DNA of 64,000 bases from Litorivita sp040371945 (lineage in GTDB: Bacteria; Pseudomonadota; Alphaproteobacteria; Rhodobacterales; Rhodobacteraceae). Shown here in pieces: positions 16,289 to 26,077 of the stretch; position 1 is the first letter of the stretch; each line of letters begins with the position of its first letter. Both the position numbers and the translations under genes were made by a program. The stretch spans positions 186,001 through 250,000 of the forward strand of contig NZ_BAABWS010000001.1 in NCBI RefSeq assembly GCF_040371945.1. Reading direction: 5' to 3'. Under the pieces are notes generated by a model. That model saw nothing but the letters and a program-made list of their open reading frames with translations. It did no database searches and was not told the origin of the DNA.

Positions 16289-19060
16289 TTAGTTTTCGGG
16301 GGCCGCGTCGCCTGTGCCCGCCTCATCGGCACCGACCTCTTGATCCTCGTCCTCCTGATCGGCGATACGCGCAACCGAAACCACGGTTTCGCCTTTTCCG
16401 GTGTTGAAGACCTTGACCCCGCCAGCAGAGCGCGAGCGGAAAGAGATGCCCTCGACCGGCACGCGGATCGATTGGCCCTTGGAGGTGGCGAGCATGATCT
16501 GGTCTTCAAGCTCGACAGGGAAGGAGGCGATCAGCGCACCGCCGCGCATCGCCTTGTCCATCGCCGTCACGCCCATGCCGCCGCGCCCGCGCACCGGATA
16601 ATCATGCGACGAGCTCAGCTTGCCCGAACCGCCCGCCGTGATCGTCAAGATCAGGTTCTCCGCCGCCGACATTTCGGCATAGCGCTCTTGATCGATGCTG
16701 GCATCCGTCGCGATATCATCCTCATCGGATACATCAACATCATCGGCCAAACCCGCGATTGCACGACGTTTTTTCAAATAGGCCTGCCGCTCCTCGGAGC
16801 TGGCGTCAAAGTGGCGGATCACCGACATCGAGACCACATGATCATCTCCGTTGAGCCGGATACCGCGCACGCCGGTCGAATCGCGCCCCTTGAAGACGCG
16901 CACATCGGTGGTCGAGAAACGGATCGCACGGCCGCTGTCGGTGACCAGCATGACGTCGTCTTCCTCGCTACAGGTGCGCACATCGACCAATTCGATACCC
17001 TCGGGCAGCTTCATCGCGATTTTGCCGTTGGATTTGACATTGGTGAAATCCGATAGCGCATTGCGCCGCACATCGCCGCCTGTTGTGGCAAAGACCACTT
17101 GAAGATCGGCCCATTCGGCTTCGGGCGCGTCAATCGGCATAATGGCGGCGACGGAAACGCCGGTCGGGATCGGCAGGATATTGACCACGGCCTTGCCTTT
17201 GGAGGTCCGCCCGCCAAGCGGCAAACGCCATGTCTTGAGCTTGTAAACCATGCCTTCGGTGGTGAAGAACAGCAATTGCGTGTGGGTATTGGCGACAAAG
17301 AGCGTGGTGACCACGTCTTCTTCTTTGGTTTGCATCCCCGCAAGCCCCTTACCGCCGCGCCGCTGCGCGCGGAAATCGGCCAAAGGCGTGCGTTTGATAT
17401 AGCCTCCCGAGGTAACGGTCACGACCATATCTTCGCGCTCGATCAGGTCCTCGTCGTCCATATCGCCGGACCAATCGACAATCTCGGTGCGGCGCGGCAC
17501 GGCGAAGAGATCGCGCACTTCTTTGAGCTCGTCTGCGATGATCCCCATGATCCGCTCGCGCGAGCCGAGAATTTCGAGGTATTCGCGGATTTTCGCGGCC
17601 AGCTCTTGCAACTCGTCGGTGACTTCCTTGACGCCGATCTGGGTCAGGCGCTGCAACCGCAGCTCCAAAATCGCCCGCGCTTGGGTTTCCGACAGGTTAT
17701 AAGTGCCATCCTCGTTCATCCGGTGGGTCGGATCGTCGATCAACTGGATATATTCGGCGATCGAGGCGGCGGGCCAATTGCGCGTCATCAGCTTTTCGCG
17801 CGCCTCTGCGGCATCGGCCGAGGAACGGATCGTGGCAACAACTTCGTCCACATTGGTGACGGCCACGGCCAGACCGCACAGGATATGGCTGCGCTCGCGG
17901 GCTTTGCGCAGCAAATAGGCCGTGCGGCGCGCCACAACATCCTCGCGAAAATCGATGAAGCTGGTGAGGAAACGGCGCAGGGTGAGTTGCTCGGGACGCC
18001 CGCCATTGAGCGCCAGCATGTTGCAGCCGAAATAGGTTTGCATCGGGGTGAAGCGGTAAAGCTGGTTGAGCACCACATCGGGGGTTGCGTCGCGCTTGAG
18101 CTCGATCACCACGCGCACGCCGTTACGGTCGCTTTCGTCCTGCACATGGGCGACGCCTTCGATCTTCTTGTCGCGCACCTGCTCGGCGATTTTCTCGATC
18201 ATCGTGGCCTTGTTCACCTGATAGGGAATTTCGTCGACGATGATGGCATAGCGGTCCTTGCGCAGTTCCTCGACGCGGGTTTTTGCCCGCACCACGACCG
18301 ACCCGCGCCCCTCCAGATAGGCTTTGCGCGCGCCCGAGCGGCCCAGCATCACGCCGCCGGTGGGAAAATCGGGGCCGGGAATATATTCGATGAGCTGCTC
18401 TGAGGAGAGGTCAGGGTCTTCCATCAAGGCCAGCGTGGCCTCGACCACTTCGCCAAGGTTATGGGGCGGAATATTGGTCGCCATACCGACGGCAATACCG
18501 CCCGCACCATTGACCAGCATATTGGGAAACCGCGCGGGCAAAACCGTCGGCTCGCGGTCCTTGCCGTCATAGTTGTCTTGGAAATCAACGGTTTCCTTGT
18601 CGATGTCTTGCAACATGAAGGCCGAGGGCTTGTCCATGCGGACCTCGGTATAGCGCATCGCCGCCGCGCGGTCGCCGTCCATGGAGCCAAAGTTGCCTTG
18701 CCCGTCGAGCAGCGGCAAAGACATCGAAAAATCCTGCGCCATCCGCACCAGAGCGTCATAAATCGCCGAGTCGCCATGCGGGTGGTATTTACCCATCACA
18801 TCGCCGACGGGACGGGCGGATTTGCGGTAGGGTTTGTCGTGGCTGTTGCCGACCTCATGCATCGCATACAAAATCCGCCGGTGCACCGGTTTGAGCCCGT
18901 CGCGCAGGTCTGGAATGGCACGGCTGACGATCACCGACATGGCATAATCGAGATAGGAGGTTTTCATCTCCTGCGTGATCGAAATGCTCGGCCCCGAATA
19001 GATCGGGCGCTGGGGCGGGTTTTCGTCTTCGTTTTCAGGAGTTTGCGGCGTGTCGTTCAC
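16289..19060 (-). CDS. gyrA: DNA gyrase subunit A
   Basis: The 923-residue breakage-reunion subunit of gyrase, working with GyrB to supercoil DNA. The winged-helix segment is intact, with the catalytic tyrosine Y137 in AAAMRYTEVR. In the quinolone-resistance region HPHGDSAIYD, S98 and D102 correspond to E. coli Ser83 and Asp87 and are wild type. The GyrA box is present as QRRGGKGLAG, followed by the beta-pinwheel and an acidic C-terminal tail (GADEAGTGDAAPEN). The start is GTG (19058-19060). A likely promoter lies at 19106-19135. Confidence 0.98.
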   Translation of the reverse strand: MNDTPQTPENEDENPPQRPIYSGPSISITQEMKTSYLDYAMSVIVSRAIPDLRDGLKPVHRRILYAMHEVGNSHDKPYRKSARPVGDVMGKYHPHGDSAIYDALVRMAQDFSMSLPLLDGQGNFGSMDGDRAAAMRYTEVRMDKPSAFMLQDIDKETVDFQDNYDGKDREPTVLPARFPNMLVNGAGGIAVGMATNIPPHNLGEVVEATLALMEDPDLSSEQLIEYIPGPDFPTGGVMLGRSGARKAYLEGRGSVVVRAKTRVEELRKDRYAIIVDEIPYQVNKATMIEKIAEQVRDKKIEGVAHVQDESDRNGVRVVIELKRDATPDVVLNQLYRFTPMQTYFGCNMLALNGGRPEQLTLRRFLTSFIDFREDVVARRTAYLLRKARERSHILCGLAVAVTNVDEVVATIRSSADAAEAREKLMTRNWPAASIAEYIQLIDDPTHRMNEDGTYNLSETQARAILELRLQRLTQIGVKEVTDELQELAAKIREYLEILGSRERIMGIIADELKEVRDLFAVPRRTEIVDWSGDMDDEDLIEREDMVVTVTSGGYIKRTPLADFRAQRRGGKGLAGMQTKEEDVVTTLFVANTHTQLLFFTTEGMVYKLKTWRLPLGGRTSKGKAVVNILPIPTGVSVAAIMPIDAPEAEWADLQVVFATTGGDVRRNALSDFTNVKSNGKIAMKLPEGIELVDVRTCSEEDDVMLVTDSGRAIRFSTTDVRVFKGRDSTGVRGIRLNGDDHVVSMSVIRHFDASSEERQAYLKKRRAIAGLADDVDVSDEDDIATDASIDQERYAEMSAAENLILTITAGGSGKLSSSHDYPVRGRGGMGVTAMDKAMRGGALIASFPVELEDQIMLATSKGQSIRVPVEGISFRSRSAGGVKVFNTGKGETVVSVARIADQEDEDQEVGADEAGTGDAAPEN

Positions 19061-19105
19061 GTGTCGGGCCCGTTCTTTGCGAGGTCACTATATTTTGTTG
19101 GCCCG

Positions 19106-19135
19106 ACTATAACAGAGGCAGGATATAGGGTGCAA
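19106..19135 (-). promoter_or_regulatory. Probable gyrA promoter
   Basis: On the minus strand TTGCAC (19135-19130), an 18-bp spacer and TATAGT (19111-19106) lie about 45 bp upstream of the gyrA GTG start. A good sigma-70 match; the transcription start would be near 19099. Confidence 0.5.
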
Positions 19136-19252
19136 TGGTTGAGCGCGCCCCCCATTAGCAGCCGCCCCGAACCAGTGATAACATACTGTTTTTATTGAAA
19201 AGTAATTTGCATGTGGCAGCATAGAGGCAGAGCAAGTCAAAAGGAGAGACAA

Positions 19253-19522
19253 ATGCAGATGTCCGAAACCGAATTGATGCTAAAGGGCTATGGGCTGACT
19301 GTGGCCGAGATGTTCTACTATATGCCCGACCATCCCCATGTTTTAAATACATTTATCTGGCAAGACTACGATATCGCGCCCGATCATCCGCGGCTTTTCA
19401 AATTCATCGATTTCTGGAAGTCCGAGATCGAAGGCCCGCTGCATTCGGTACGTTTCAACCATCGCAAAATGCTCTCGCCAGGCGAGTGGCGCAATGTCGT
19501 CGGCGAATTCACCTTGCATTGA
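19253..19522 (+). CDS. usg: Usg family protein
   Basis: An 89-residue protein matching the alphaproteobacterial Usg family, first noted beside trpF in Caulobacter and of unknown function. Features include LMLKGYGLTVAEMFYYMPDHP and the tail PLHSVRFNHRKML with GEWR. The start at 19253 has AAGGAGAG at 19240; MSETE two codons later is the alternative. Divergent from gyrA. Confidence 0.85.
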   Translation: MQMSETELMLKGYGLTVAEMFYYMPDHPHVLNTFIWQDYDIAPDHPRLFKFIDFWKSEIEGPLHSVRFNHRKMLSPGEWRNVVGEFTLH

Positions 19523-19547
19523 ACGCCGATAAATGGCCCTTGCACAA

Positions 19548-19576
19548 AAAAGGCGCAAGCCTTGCTCGCGCCTTTT
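19548..19576. terminator. Bidirectional terminator between usg and the SYLF gene
   Basis: AAAAGGCGC (19548-19556) and GCGCCTTTT (19568-19576) form a 9-bp stem with an 11-nt loop, flanked by A and T tracts, between two convergent genes. Confidence 0.85.
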
Positions 19577-19599
19577 GAAAATCCAATCCTTGTAGTGGG

Positions 19600-20157
19600 T
19601 TACGGGATGATCCTCGTGTATTTGATCCCTTCGACCGTCGCCCCCACATGCAGGCCCGCCTGACCAAAGACGATGGCGACAATCGGCGAGAGCGCGGTGG
19701 TCGTCTCGGCTTTGACGTTTTCGCCGCGATCGTTAAAGACATATTCCACATCCGCCCCTGCGGCCCAACCTTGGCTGCGGCGGAATTTGAGCAGCGCGTC
19801 ATCGGTCATGAAAAACAGCACATGGGCATATTGCTGCGCGCCGATTTGCAACCCGAAGCTGCCTTTGGTGGCCGAGTAATAATCCACGGTCACGCCGCCG
19901 ACGCGCAATGCGCCGCGCCCGTAACCGCCGCCGATCCCGAAACCGGCTTCTGTCACCAAGGGCATGACCAACATGCCGGTGGATTTATTCGCCAAATCAA
20001 CGGTGTTGGGATAGCGGCTATACATATGGTTCAAGGTCGCATCGACCCGCGCGTCGACCTTTTCGGCCCCCGAGGAACCAACGCCATTGCCGCAAGCGGT
20101 CAGGCCTACGCCGGAAAGAGCGGCGAGCGTAAAGCTGCGTCTGGAGAGTTGTGTCAT
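19600..20157 (-). CDS. SYLF/YSC84-domain lipoprotein
   Basis: A 185-residue exported protein. SRRSFTLAALSGVGLTAC at the N-terminus combines a twin-arginine-like pair with a lipobox ending at Cys, so it is probably a lipoprotein. The remainder is a SYLF (Ysc84-type) lipid-binding domain: GMLVMPLVTEAGFGIGG, then VDYYSATKGSFGLQIGAQ and VFGQAGL. SYLF domains bind phosphoinositides in eukaryotes; the bacterial role is unknown. MTQLS at 20157 is preferred to the 20172 start because GAGG is correctly spaced before it. Confidence 0.85.
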   Translation of the reverse strand: MTQLSRRSFTLAALSGVGLTACGNGVGSSGAEKVDARVDATLNHMYSRYPNTVDLANKSTGMLVMPLVTEAGFGIGGGYGRGALRVGGVTVDYYSATKGSFGLQIGAQQYAHVLFFMTDDALLKFRRSQGWAAGADVEYVFNDRGENVKAETTTALSPIVAIVFGQAGLHVGATVEGIKYTRIIP

Positions 20158-20292
20158 TTTGCTGTGCCTCAACTAAGTCTTGGGTTGCTGCGTGCCTCTT
20201 GTGGGCGCGTCATTGCGCATGACTATAGCGCAGGGGCGCGGGCCTGTCACTAAGTCAAAACAGGCCCTGACCCTTGCGCGGAAAATCGCCCG

Positions 20293-21294
20293 CTATACGC
20301 CGTTCAAAACCCGCGCGGCCGCAGGGGCAAAATAGGTCAGTACCCCATCGCATCCCGCGCGTTTAAAGCACATCAGGCTCTCCATCATCGCGCGCTCCTC
20401 GTCGATCCATCCGTTTTGCACCGCGGCCATGATCTGCGCATATTCGCCCGACACCTGATAGGCAAAGGTCGGCGCGCCAAAGGCGTCTTTGACACGGCGG
20501 CAGATATCCAGATAGGGCATCCCCGGTTTGACCATCACCATATCCGCGCCCTCCGACAGGTCGCGCTGCACCAGACGGATCGCCTCATCGCTATTGGCCG
20601 GATCCATTTGGTAGGTTTTCTTGTCGCCCTTGAGCGCCCCCGACGCGCCAACCGCATCGCGGAACGGGCCATAAAAGGCCGAGGCATATTTCGCCGCATA
20701 GCTCAGCAGCATCACATTGCGGTGCCCGCCGTTTTCCAACGCCTTGCGGATCGCGCCGATGCGCCCGTCCATCATATCCGACGGGCCGATGATATCGACG
20801 CCCGCTTCGGCCTGCGCCAAGGCTTGCTTGACCAAGGCTTCGACAGTTTCGTCATTGATGATCTCGCCATCCACCACAAACCCGTCGTGGCCCGTGTCCG
20901 AATAGGGATCAAGCGCCACATCCGTCATCACCGCCATATCGGGCAGCGCCGCCTTGATCGCGCGGGTGGCGCGGTTTGACAGGTTCTCGGGGTTCCACGC
21001 CTCGGCGCAATCGGCGGTGCGTTTGTCAGCGCCCGTATAGGGAAACAGGCAAATGCATCCGATGCCCAGATCATAGGCCTCTTTCGCCGCCTCGACCACA
21101 CGATCCACCGAGCGGCGCATCACGCCGGGCATCGAGGGGATCGGCTCTTCGATATTCTCGCCGTCGCGTACAAAGACCGGCCAAATCAGATCCTGCGCCG
21201 AAAGGTAATTCTCGCGCACCAAGGCGCGCACCGCTGGGCTTTGCCGCGTGCGGCGCAAACGGGTGAGCGGGAAGGGGGCTTGGGTCGGGCGCAT
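20293..21294 (-). CDS. hemB: Delta-aminolevulinic acid dehydratase (porphobilinogen synthase)
   Basis: Condenses two 5-aminolevulinate molecules to porphobilinogen for haem and possibly bacteriochlorophyll. The 333-residue protein has both active-site lysines: K202 in SYAAKYASAFYGPFR and the Schiff-base K256 in VMVKPGMPYLD. The metal loop VALDPYSDTGHDG (126-138) has no cysteine triad, so this is the Mg-dependent, zinc-independent type usual in alphaproteobacteria. ATG at 21294. It is monocistronic and divergent from the next gene. Confidence 0.96.
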   Translation of the reverse strand: MRPTQAPFPLTRLRRTRQSPAVRALVRENYLSAQDLIWPVFVRDGENIEEPIPSMPGVMRRSVDRVVEAAKEAYDLGIGCICLFPYTGADKRTADCAEAWNPENLSNRATRAIKAALPDMAVMTDVALDPYSDTGHDGFVVDGEIINDETVEALVKQALAQAEAGVDIIGPSDMMDGRIGAIRKALENGGHRNVMLLSYAAKYASAFYGPFRDAVGASGALKGDKKTYQMDPANSDEAIRLVQRDLSEGADMVMVKPGMPYLDICRRVKDAFGAPTFAYQVSGEYAQIMAAVQNGWIDEERAMMESLMCFKRAGCDGVLTYFAPAAARVLNGV

Positions 21295-21470
21295 GGCAAA
21301 GGCTCCTCAATATTACGAGGCCAAGAGGTGCCACGGAATTTCACGCATCACAAGTCTAGGAATTGCGCGCGCGCGGCGCTATGACGGTTCCAAAGCGGCC
21401 AAAGCCGGCGCCGCAGACGCAAAAGCGAGACATAGCCGCAGGCAAGCGGCGCGAGCATGAAGGCAAGGCA

Positions 21471-21992
21471 TTGAACCTGCACCAAACCGTTTTCGAGCTG
21501 ATCGATATGCGCAGCTTTTCCAATCTGTGGTATTGGATTGCGCTTGCCGTGGTTTGGTCCTCGGCAAGCCATTATGTTTTGGGCGTGCCTTGGGATCTGG
21601 TGATGCGGGCGCGCCGCCATGGTGGGGCGGCGATGGATGATTTCGAAACCTTGGTTCGCATCAACGTGAACCGCATCCTCTATATCTCTGAAATCTCGGG
21701 TCTTTTGCTCACCGGCTTTGTGTTTTTCATCCTCACGACCCTCGCGACTTTGGGCTTTTTCTACGATAATGAATTTGCCCAAGCGGTGTTTTTGTTGGCC
21801 TTTCCGGTGACCATCGTGGGCGCGCTTTCGGTGCATACCGCGCGCTCGATCCACCTGCGCGAACTGACCGGACCCGACCTTTACCGCCGCTTGCATATGC
21901 ACCGGATTGCGACCCAAGCCATCGGCATGGTTGCCATTTTCGTCACCGCCCTATTTGGGATGCTGCAAAACCTCAACCTTGGCGCCATTTAA
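21471..21992 (+). CDS. Small membrane protein, often labelled 'component of SufBCD complex'
   Basis: A 173-residue protein with about four TM segments: YWIALAVVWSSASHYVLGV, then a cytoplasmic loop with RHGGAAMDDFETLVRINVNR, and three later hydrophobic runs. Rhodobacterales homologues carry the label above, but nothing in the sequence supports a SufBCD role and the suf operon is 5 kb away. The family typically begins MN..TVFEVIDMRSFSNLW, so the TTG at 21471 with AAGG upstream is the best start; an ATG at 21381 would add a basic non-conserved tail. mfd begins 26 bp downstream and is probably co-transcribed. Confidence 0.65.
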   Translation: MNLHQTVFELIDMRSFSNLWYWIALAVVWSSASHYVLGVPWDLVMRARRHGGAAMDDFETLVRINVNRILYISEISGLLLTGFVFFILTTLATLGFFYDNEFAQAVFLLAFPVTIVGALSVHTARSIHLRELTGPDLYRRLHMHRIATQAIGMVAIFVTALFGMLQNLNLGAI

Positions 21993-22018
21993 CCCGCCGC
22001 AGCCCGCAAAGACCCCAG

Positions 22019-25000
22019 ATGAGCGAGACCCAACATATCAAGGTCGGCGGCGCGCCCGAAGGCTATGACGCGCGGTTGATCCTGCGCGAGATCGAGAAAA
22101 CCGGCGCGCCGGTGCTGCATATCGCGCGCGATGACAAACGTATGGCGGCGATGCGCGCGGCCTTGGCGTTTTTTGCCCCCGATATGCCGGTGCTCGAATT
22201 TCCCGGATGGGATTGTCTGCCCTATGACCGCGTTTCGCCCAATGCCGATATTTCGGCGGCGCGGATGGCGGTTCTGGCGGGGCTGACCCATGCCATGCCG
22301 GCGCAGTTTGTCCTGCTCACCACGCTCAACGCCGCCACGCAATATATCCCCGCGCGCGAGGTCTTGCGCGAGGCCGCGTTTACCGCCCGCGTCGGCAGCC
22401 GCATCGACGAAGGCGCCTTGCGTAACTTCTTGGCCCGTATGGGGTTTTCTCAGGCGCCCACCGTCTTGGAACCTGGGGATTATGCCATTCGCGGCGGGAT
22501 CATCGACATCTATGCACCCGGCGAGCAGGGGCCAGTTCGCCTTGATCTCTTTGGCGATACGCTCGACGGCGCGCGCCGCTTTGATGCGGCCAGCCAGCGC
22601 ACCACAGAAAAGCTCGACGCGATCGAATTGGCCCCCGTCTCCGAGGTGATCCTCGACGAGGCGGCCATCACCCGTTTTCGCCAAAGCTACCGGATCGAAT
22701 TTGGCGCGGCGGGCACCGATGATCCGCTCTACGAGGCCGTTTCGGCAGGGCGCAAACATCAAGGCGTCGAGCATTGGTTGCCGTTTTTCCACGAACGGCT
22801 CGAGACGCTGTTTGACTATCTGCCAAGCGCCAGCATCACCCTTGACGACCAACTCGACGCCGCCCGAGTGTCGCGATGGGACAGCGTGGCGGACCAATAT
22901 GAGACCCGCAAAATCGCCTTTGACGGCAAGCGGCGCGGCGATAGCGTCTATAAACCCGTACCGCCCGCGCTTTTGTATCTTGATGACGCCGCATGGCAGG
23001 CCCAAGTCGCCGCGCGCCGCCTCTTGCGCTTCTCGCCGCTGCCGCAGGCCTCGGGCCCCAATGTTATCGACGCGGGCGGGCGCATCGGGCGCAGCTTTGC
23101 GCCCGAGCGGCTTCAAGAAAACCTGAGCCTTTTCGGGGCGTTGAAAGACCATATTAATGCGAAGATGGCGGCGGGTCCGGTGCTGCTCGCCTCCTATTCC
23201 GAGGGCGCGCGCGAGCGGCTCGAAGGGCTGCTCGAAGACGAAGGCCTGATGGGGGCTGTCAGCGTCGCACATGCGGGGCGGATCGGCAAACACGGGCTGC
23301 ATCTGGCGGTTTGGGCGCTCGAGCAAGGCTTCGAGGCCGACGGGTTGACCGTCATCGCCGAGCAAGACATCTTGGGCGACCGGCTGATCCGCGCGCCGCG
23401 CAAAAAGCGCCGCGCCGAGAATTTCCTCACCGAAGCGCAGGCGCTCAGCCCTGGCGATCTGGTGGTCCATGTGGATCACGGCATCGGCCGTTATCTTGGC
23501 CTTGATGTGATCACCGCTATCGGCGCGGCGCATGAATGTCTGACCATTGAATACGCCGAAAATTCAAAGCTTTACCTGCCGGTCGAGAATATCGAACTCT
23601 TGTCGAAATACGGCCATGACGAGGGGCTTTTGGACAAACTCGGGGGCGGCGCTTGGCAGGCGAAAAAAGCCCGTCTCAAAGAGCGCATCCGCGAGATGGC
23701 CGAACGGCTCATCCGTGTCGCGGCCGAACGCGCCCTGCGCCGCGCGCCTGCGCTCGAGGCGCCGCACCACGCATGGGAGGCGTTTTCCGCGCGCTTCCCC
23801 TATACCGAGACCGATGACCAACTCAGCGCCATCAGCGATGTGATGGAGGACCTGACAAGCGGGCGCCCGATGGACCGGTTGATTTGCGGCGATGTGGGCT
23901 TTGGCAAAACCGAGGTGGCGATGCGCGCCGCCTTTGCCGCCGCCATGACCGGCGTGCAGGTCGCGGTGATTGCGCCCACGACATTGCTGGCGCGGCAACA
24001 TTACAAGAGCTTCGCCGAGCGATTTCGAGGTTTTCCGATTAATGTCAGCCCCTTATCGCGATTTGTGAGCGCAAAGGACGCCGCCAGAACCCGCGAGGGA
24101 TTGGCGCGCGGGCAGGTCGATATCGTGGTCGGCACCCATGCGGTTTTGGCCAAATCCATCCGCTTTCAAAACCTCGGGTTGCTGATCATCGACGAAGAAC
24201 AGCATTTCGGCGTCGCCCATAAAGAGCGGCTCAAGCAGATGCGCTCGGACATTCATGTGCTGACCCTGACCGCCACGCCGATCCCGCGCACCATGCAATT
24301 GTCGCTGTCCGGTGTGCGCGATCTGTCGATCATCGGCACGCCGCCCGTCGACCGATTGGCCATTCGCACCTATGTCAGCGAGTTTGATGCCGTCACCATC
24401 CGCGAGGCCCTGCTGCGCGAACATTACCGCGGCGGGCAAAGCTTTTATGTGGTGCCGCGCATCTCTGATCTTCCTGAAATCGAAGCCTTTTTGCGCGAGC
24501 ATGTGCCCGAGGTCAGCGTCGTGGTTGCCCATGGCCAGATGGCGGCGGGCGAGCTTGATGACCGCATGAACGCCTTTTACGACGGCAAATATGACGTGCT
24601 TTTGGCGACGACCATTGTCGAATCCGGTCTCGACATTCCCACGGCCAATACGATGGTGGTCCACCGCGCCGATATGTTCGGGCTCAGCCAGCTTTACCAA
24701 ATCCGTGGCCGCGTTGGGCGCTCGAAAACCCGCGCCTATGCCTATCTGACCACCAAGCCGCGGCAAAAACTGACGCCCGCCGCCGAAAAACGCCTGCGCG
24801 TTCTGGGCAGCCTCGACACGCTGGGCGCCGGTTTTACGCTGGCCAGTCAGGACCTCGATATTCGCGGCGCGGGCAACCTGCTTGGCGAAGAGCAATCGGG
24901 ACAGATGCGCGATGTGGGCTACGAGCTCTATCAATCTATGCTCGAGGATATGATCGCGCGCATTCGTGCAGGCGATATGGATGCGCTGACCGATGAGAGC

Positions 25001-25474
25001 GACACGTGGTCGCCCAGCATCAACCTCAATGTGCCGGTGATGATCCCCGAGAAATATGTGCCCGATCTTGACGTGCGTTTGGGGCTTTACCGGCGTTTGT
25101 CGGGGCTGCAAGGCAAGGTGGAGATGGAAGGATTTGCCGCGGAATTGATCGACCGGTTTGGCAAAATGCCCAAAGAGGTCAACACCTTGCTGCTCATTGT
25201 TCGCATCAAGGAAATGTGCAAACGCGCCGGAATTGCGAAGCTGGACGGCGGGCCAAAGGGCGCCACGATCCAATTCCACAATGACAAATTTGCCTCGCCG
25301 CAAGGCCTCGTGGAATTCATCCAAGACCAGCGCGGCATGGCCAAGGTCAAAGACAACAAGATCATCGTGCGCCGCGATTGGGCCAAGGACAGTGACAAGA
25401 TCAAAGGCGCCTTTTCCATCGCCCGCGATCTGGCCGTGAAGGTCAAGGAAGAGAAAAAGCGCAAAGCCAAATAG
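22019..25474 (+). CDS. mfd: Transcription-repair coupling factor Mfd
   Basis: An 1151-residue ATP-dependent translocase that removes RNA polymerase stalled at DNA lesions and recruits UvrA. The N-terminal UvrB-like domains include VLEPGDYAIRGGIIDIYAPGEQG split over two strands. The RNA-polymerase-interaction domain has LVVHVDHGIGRY (481-492). Helicase motif I is GDVGFGKT (624-631), motif II is DEEQH (725-729), with TATPIPRTMQ and the RGRVGR box further on. The C-terminal TRCF domain is complete. It ends 3 bp before the convergent HD-hydrolase gene. Confidence 0.97.
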   Translation: MSETQHIKVGGAPEGYDARLILREIEKTGAPVLHIARDDKRMAAMRAALAFFAPDMPVLEFPGWDCLPYDRVSPNADISAARMAVLAGLTHAMPAQFVLLTTLNAATQYIPAREVLREAAFTARVGSRIDEGALRNFLARMGFSQAPTVLEPGDYAIRGGIIDIYAPGEQGPVRLDLFGDTLDGARRFDAASQRTTEKLDAIELAPVSEVILDEAAITRFRQSYRIEFGAAGTDDPLYEAVSAGRKHQGVEHWLPFFHERLETLFDYLPSASITLDDQLDAARVSRWDSVADQYETRKIAFDGKRRGDSVYKPVPPALLYLDDAAWQAQVAARRLLRFSPLPQASGPNVIDAGGRIGRSFAPERLQENLSLFGALKDHINAKMAAGPVLLASYSEGARERLEGLLEDEGLMGAVSVAHAGRIGKHGLHLAVWALEQGFEADGLTVIAEQDILGDRLIRAPRKKRRAENFLTEAQALSPGDLVVHVDHGIGRYLGLDVITAIGAAHECLTIEYAENSKLYLPVENIELLSKYGHDEGLLDKLGGGAWQAKKARLKERIREMAERLIRVAAERALRRAPALEAPHHAWEAFSARFPYTETDDQLSAISDVMEDLTSGRPMDRLICGDVGFGKTEVAMRAAFAAAMTGVQVAVIAPTTLLARQHYKSFAERFRGFPINVSPLSRFVSAKDAARTREGLARGQVDIVVGTHAVLAKSIRFQNLGLLIIDEEQHFGVAHKERLKQMRSDIHVLTLTATPIPRTMQLSLSGVRDLSIIGTPPVDRLAIRTYVSEFDAVTIREALLREHYRGGQSFYVVPRISDLPEIEAFLREHVPEVSVVVAHGQMAAGELDDRMNAFYDGKYDVLLATTIVESGLDIPTANTMVVHRADMFGLSQLYQIRGRVGRSKTRAYAYLTTKPRQKLTPAAEKRLRVLGSLDTLGAGFTLASQDLDIRGAGNLLGEEQSGQMRDVGYELYQSMLEDMIARIRAGDMDALTDESDTWSPSINLNVPVMIPEKYVPDLDVRLGLYRRLSGLQGKVEMEGFAAELIDRFGKMPKEVNTLLLIVRIKEMCKRAGIAKLDGGPKGATIQFHNDKFASPQGLVEFIQDQRGMAKVKDNKIIVRRDWAKDSDKIKGAFSIARDLAVKVKEEKKRKAK

Positions 25475-25477
25475 GGA

Positions 25478-26077
25478 TTAGCGGTTTTGCGCGAACCACG
25501 CTTGGATTTTTGGCGCGATATAGGCCCAAAGACGCGGCGCGCCGCGCGCGACCTTACTGCCGACGCGGCTCTCGATCGTGTCGAACTGCACGTTATATTC
25601 GGCCCAGCTGCCGCCGCCGGAGGCAAGGTTCTGATTGGGTGGCTGGAAGCGGTCCAACGACTTTGCAAATATCGCATCCGCGCTCTTTGCAGCTTCAAAT
25701 TCGCGCCATAAGCCGATGAATTCTCTGGCCTGTTCGCTCGGGAGAAGGCCGAAAATTCGCAAGGCAGCGGCCTCTTCCTCGGCTTCGACCTGCGCCTGAT
25801 TGACAGTGCCGTAAATCGGATTGTCGCCGCTGTCGATTTCAACGATGTCATGCAAGAGCAGCATTTTGATCACGCGCGCGATATCGACATCGGGCCCAGC
25901 GTGTTCGGCCAATGTCATCGCATAGAGCGCGATGTGCCAGCTGTGCTCGCCCGAGTTTTCGCGCCGCGTCCCATCGCAAAGCGTGGTCGCCCGCATCACC
26001 GATTTGAGCTTGTCCACCTCGTTCAGAAACGCCATCTGCGCGTCCAGACGCGCGGCGATCTGGGGCAGCAGGCTCAT
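25478..26077 (-). CDS. HD-domain phosphohydrolase (YfbR/HDDC2-like)
   Basis: A 199-residue HD-superfamily metal hydrolase. The metal ligands are visible as H45 in GEHSWHIALYAM, H76-D77 in LLLHDIVEID, and a later Asp in the helix EEAAALRIF...SADAIFAKSLDR. This set resembles YfbR and human HDDC2, which are 5'-deoxynucleotide phosphatases, so a role in dNMP turnover is likely but not proven. Overlaps the upstream 82-residue gene by 4 bp (ATGA), so the two are translationally coupled. Confidence 0.85.
   Translation of the reverse strand: MSLLPQIAARLDAQMAFLNEVDKLKSVMRATTLCDGTRRENSGEHSWHIALYAMTLAEHAGPDVDIARVIKMLLLHDIVEIDSGDNPIYGTVNQAQVEAEEEAAALRIFGLLPSEQAREFIGLWREFEAAKSADAIFAKSLDRFQPPNQNLASGGGSWAEYNVQFDTIESRVGSKVARGAPRLWAYIAPKIQAWFAQNR

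Noticed and set aside
24053..25324. 423-codon minus-strand ORF inside mfd
   Set aside because: Shadow ORF. mfd helicase motifs occupy the opposite strand throughout.
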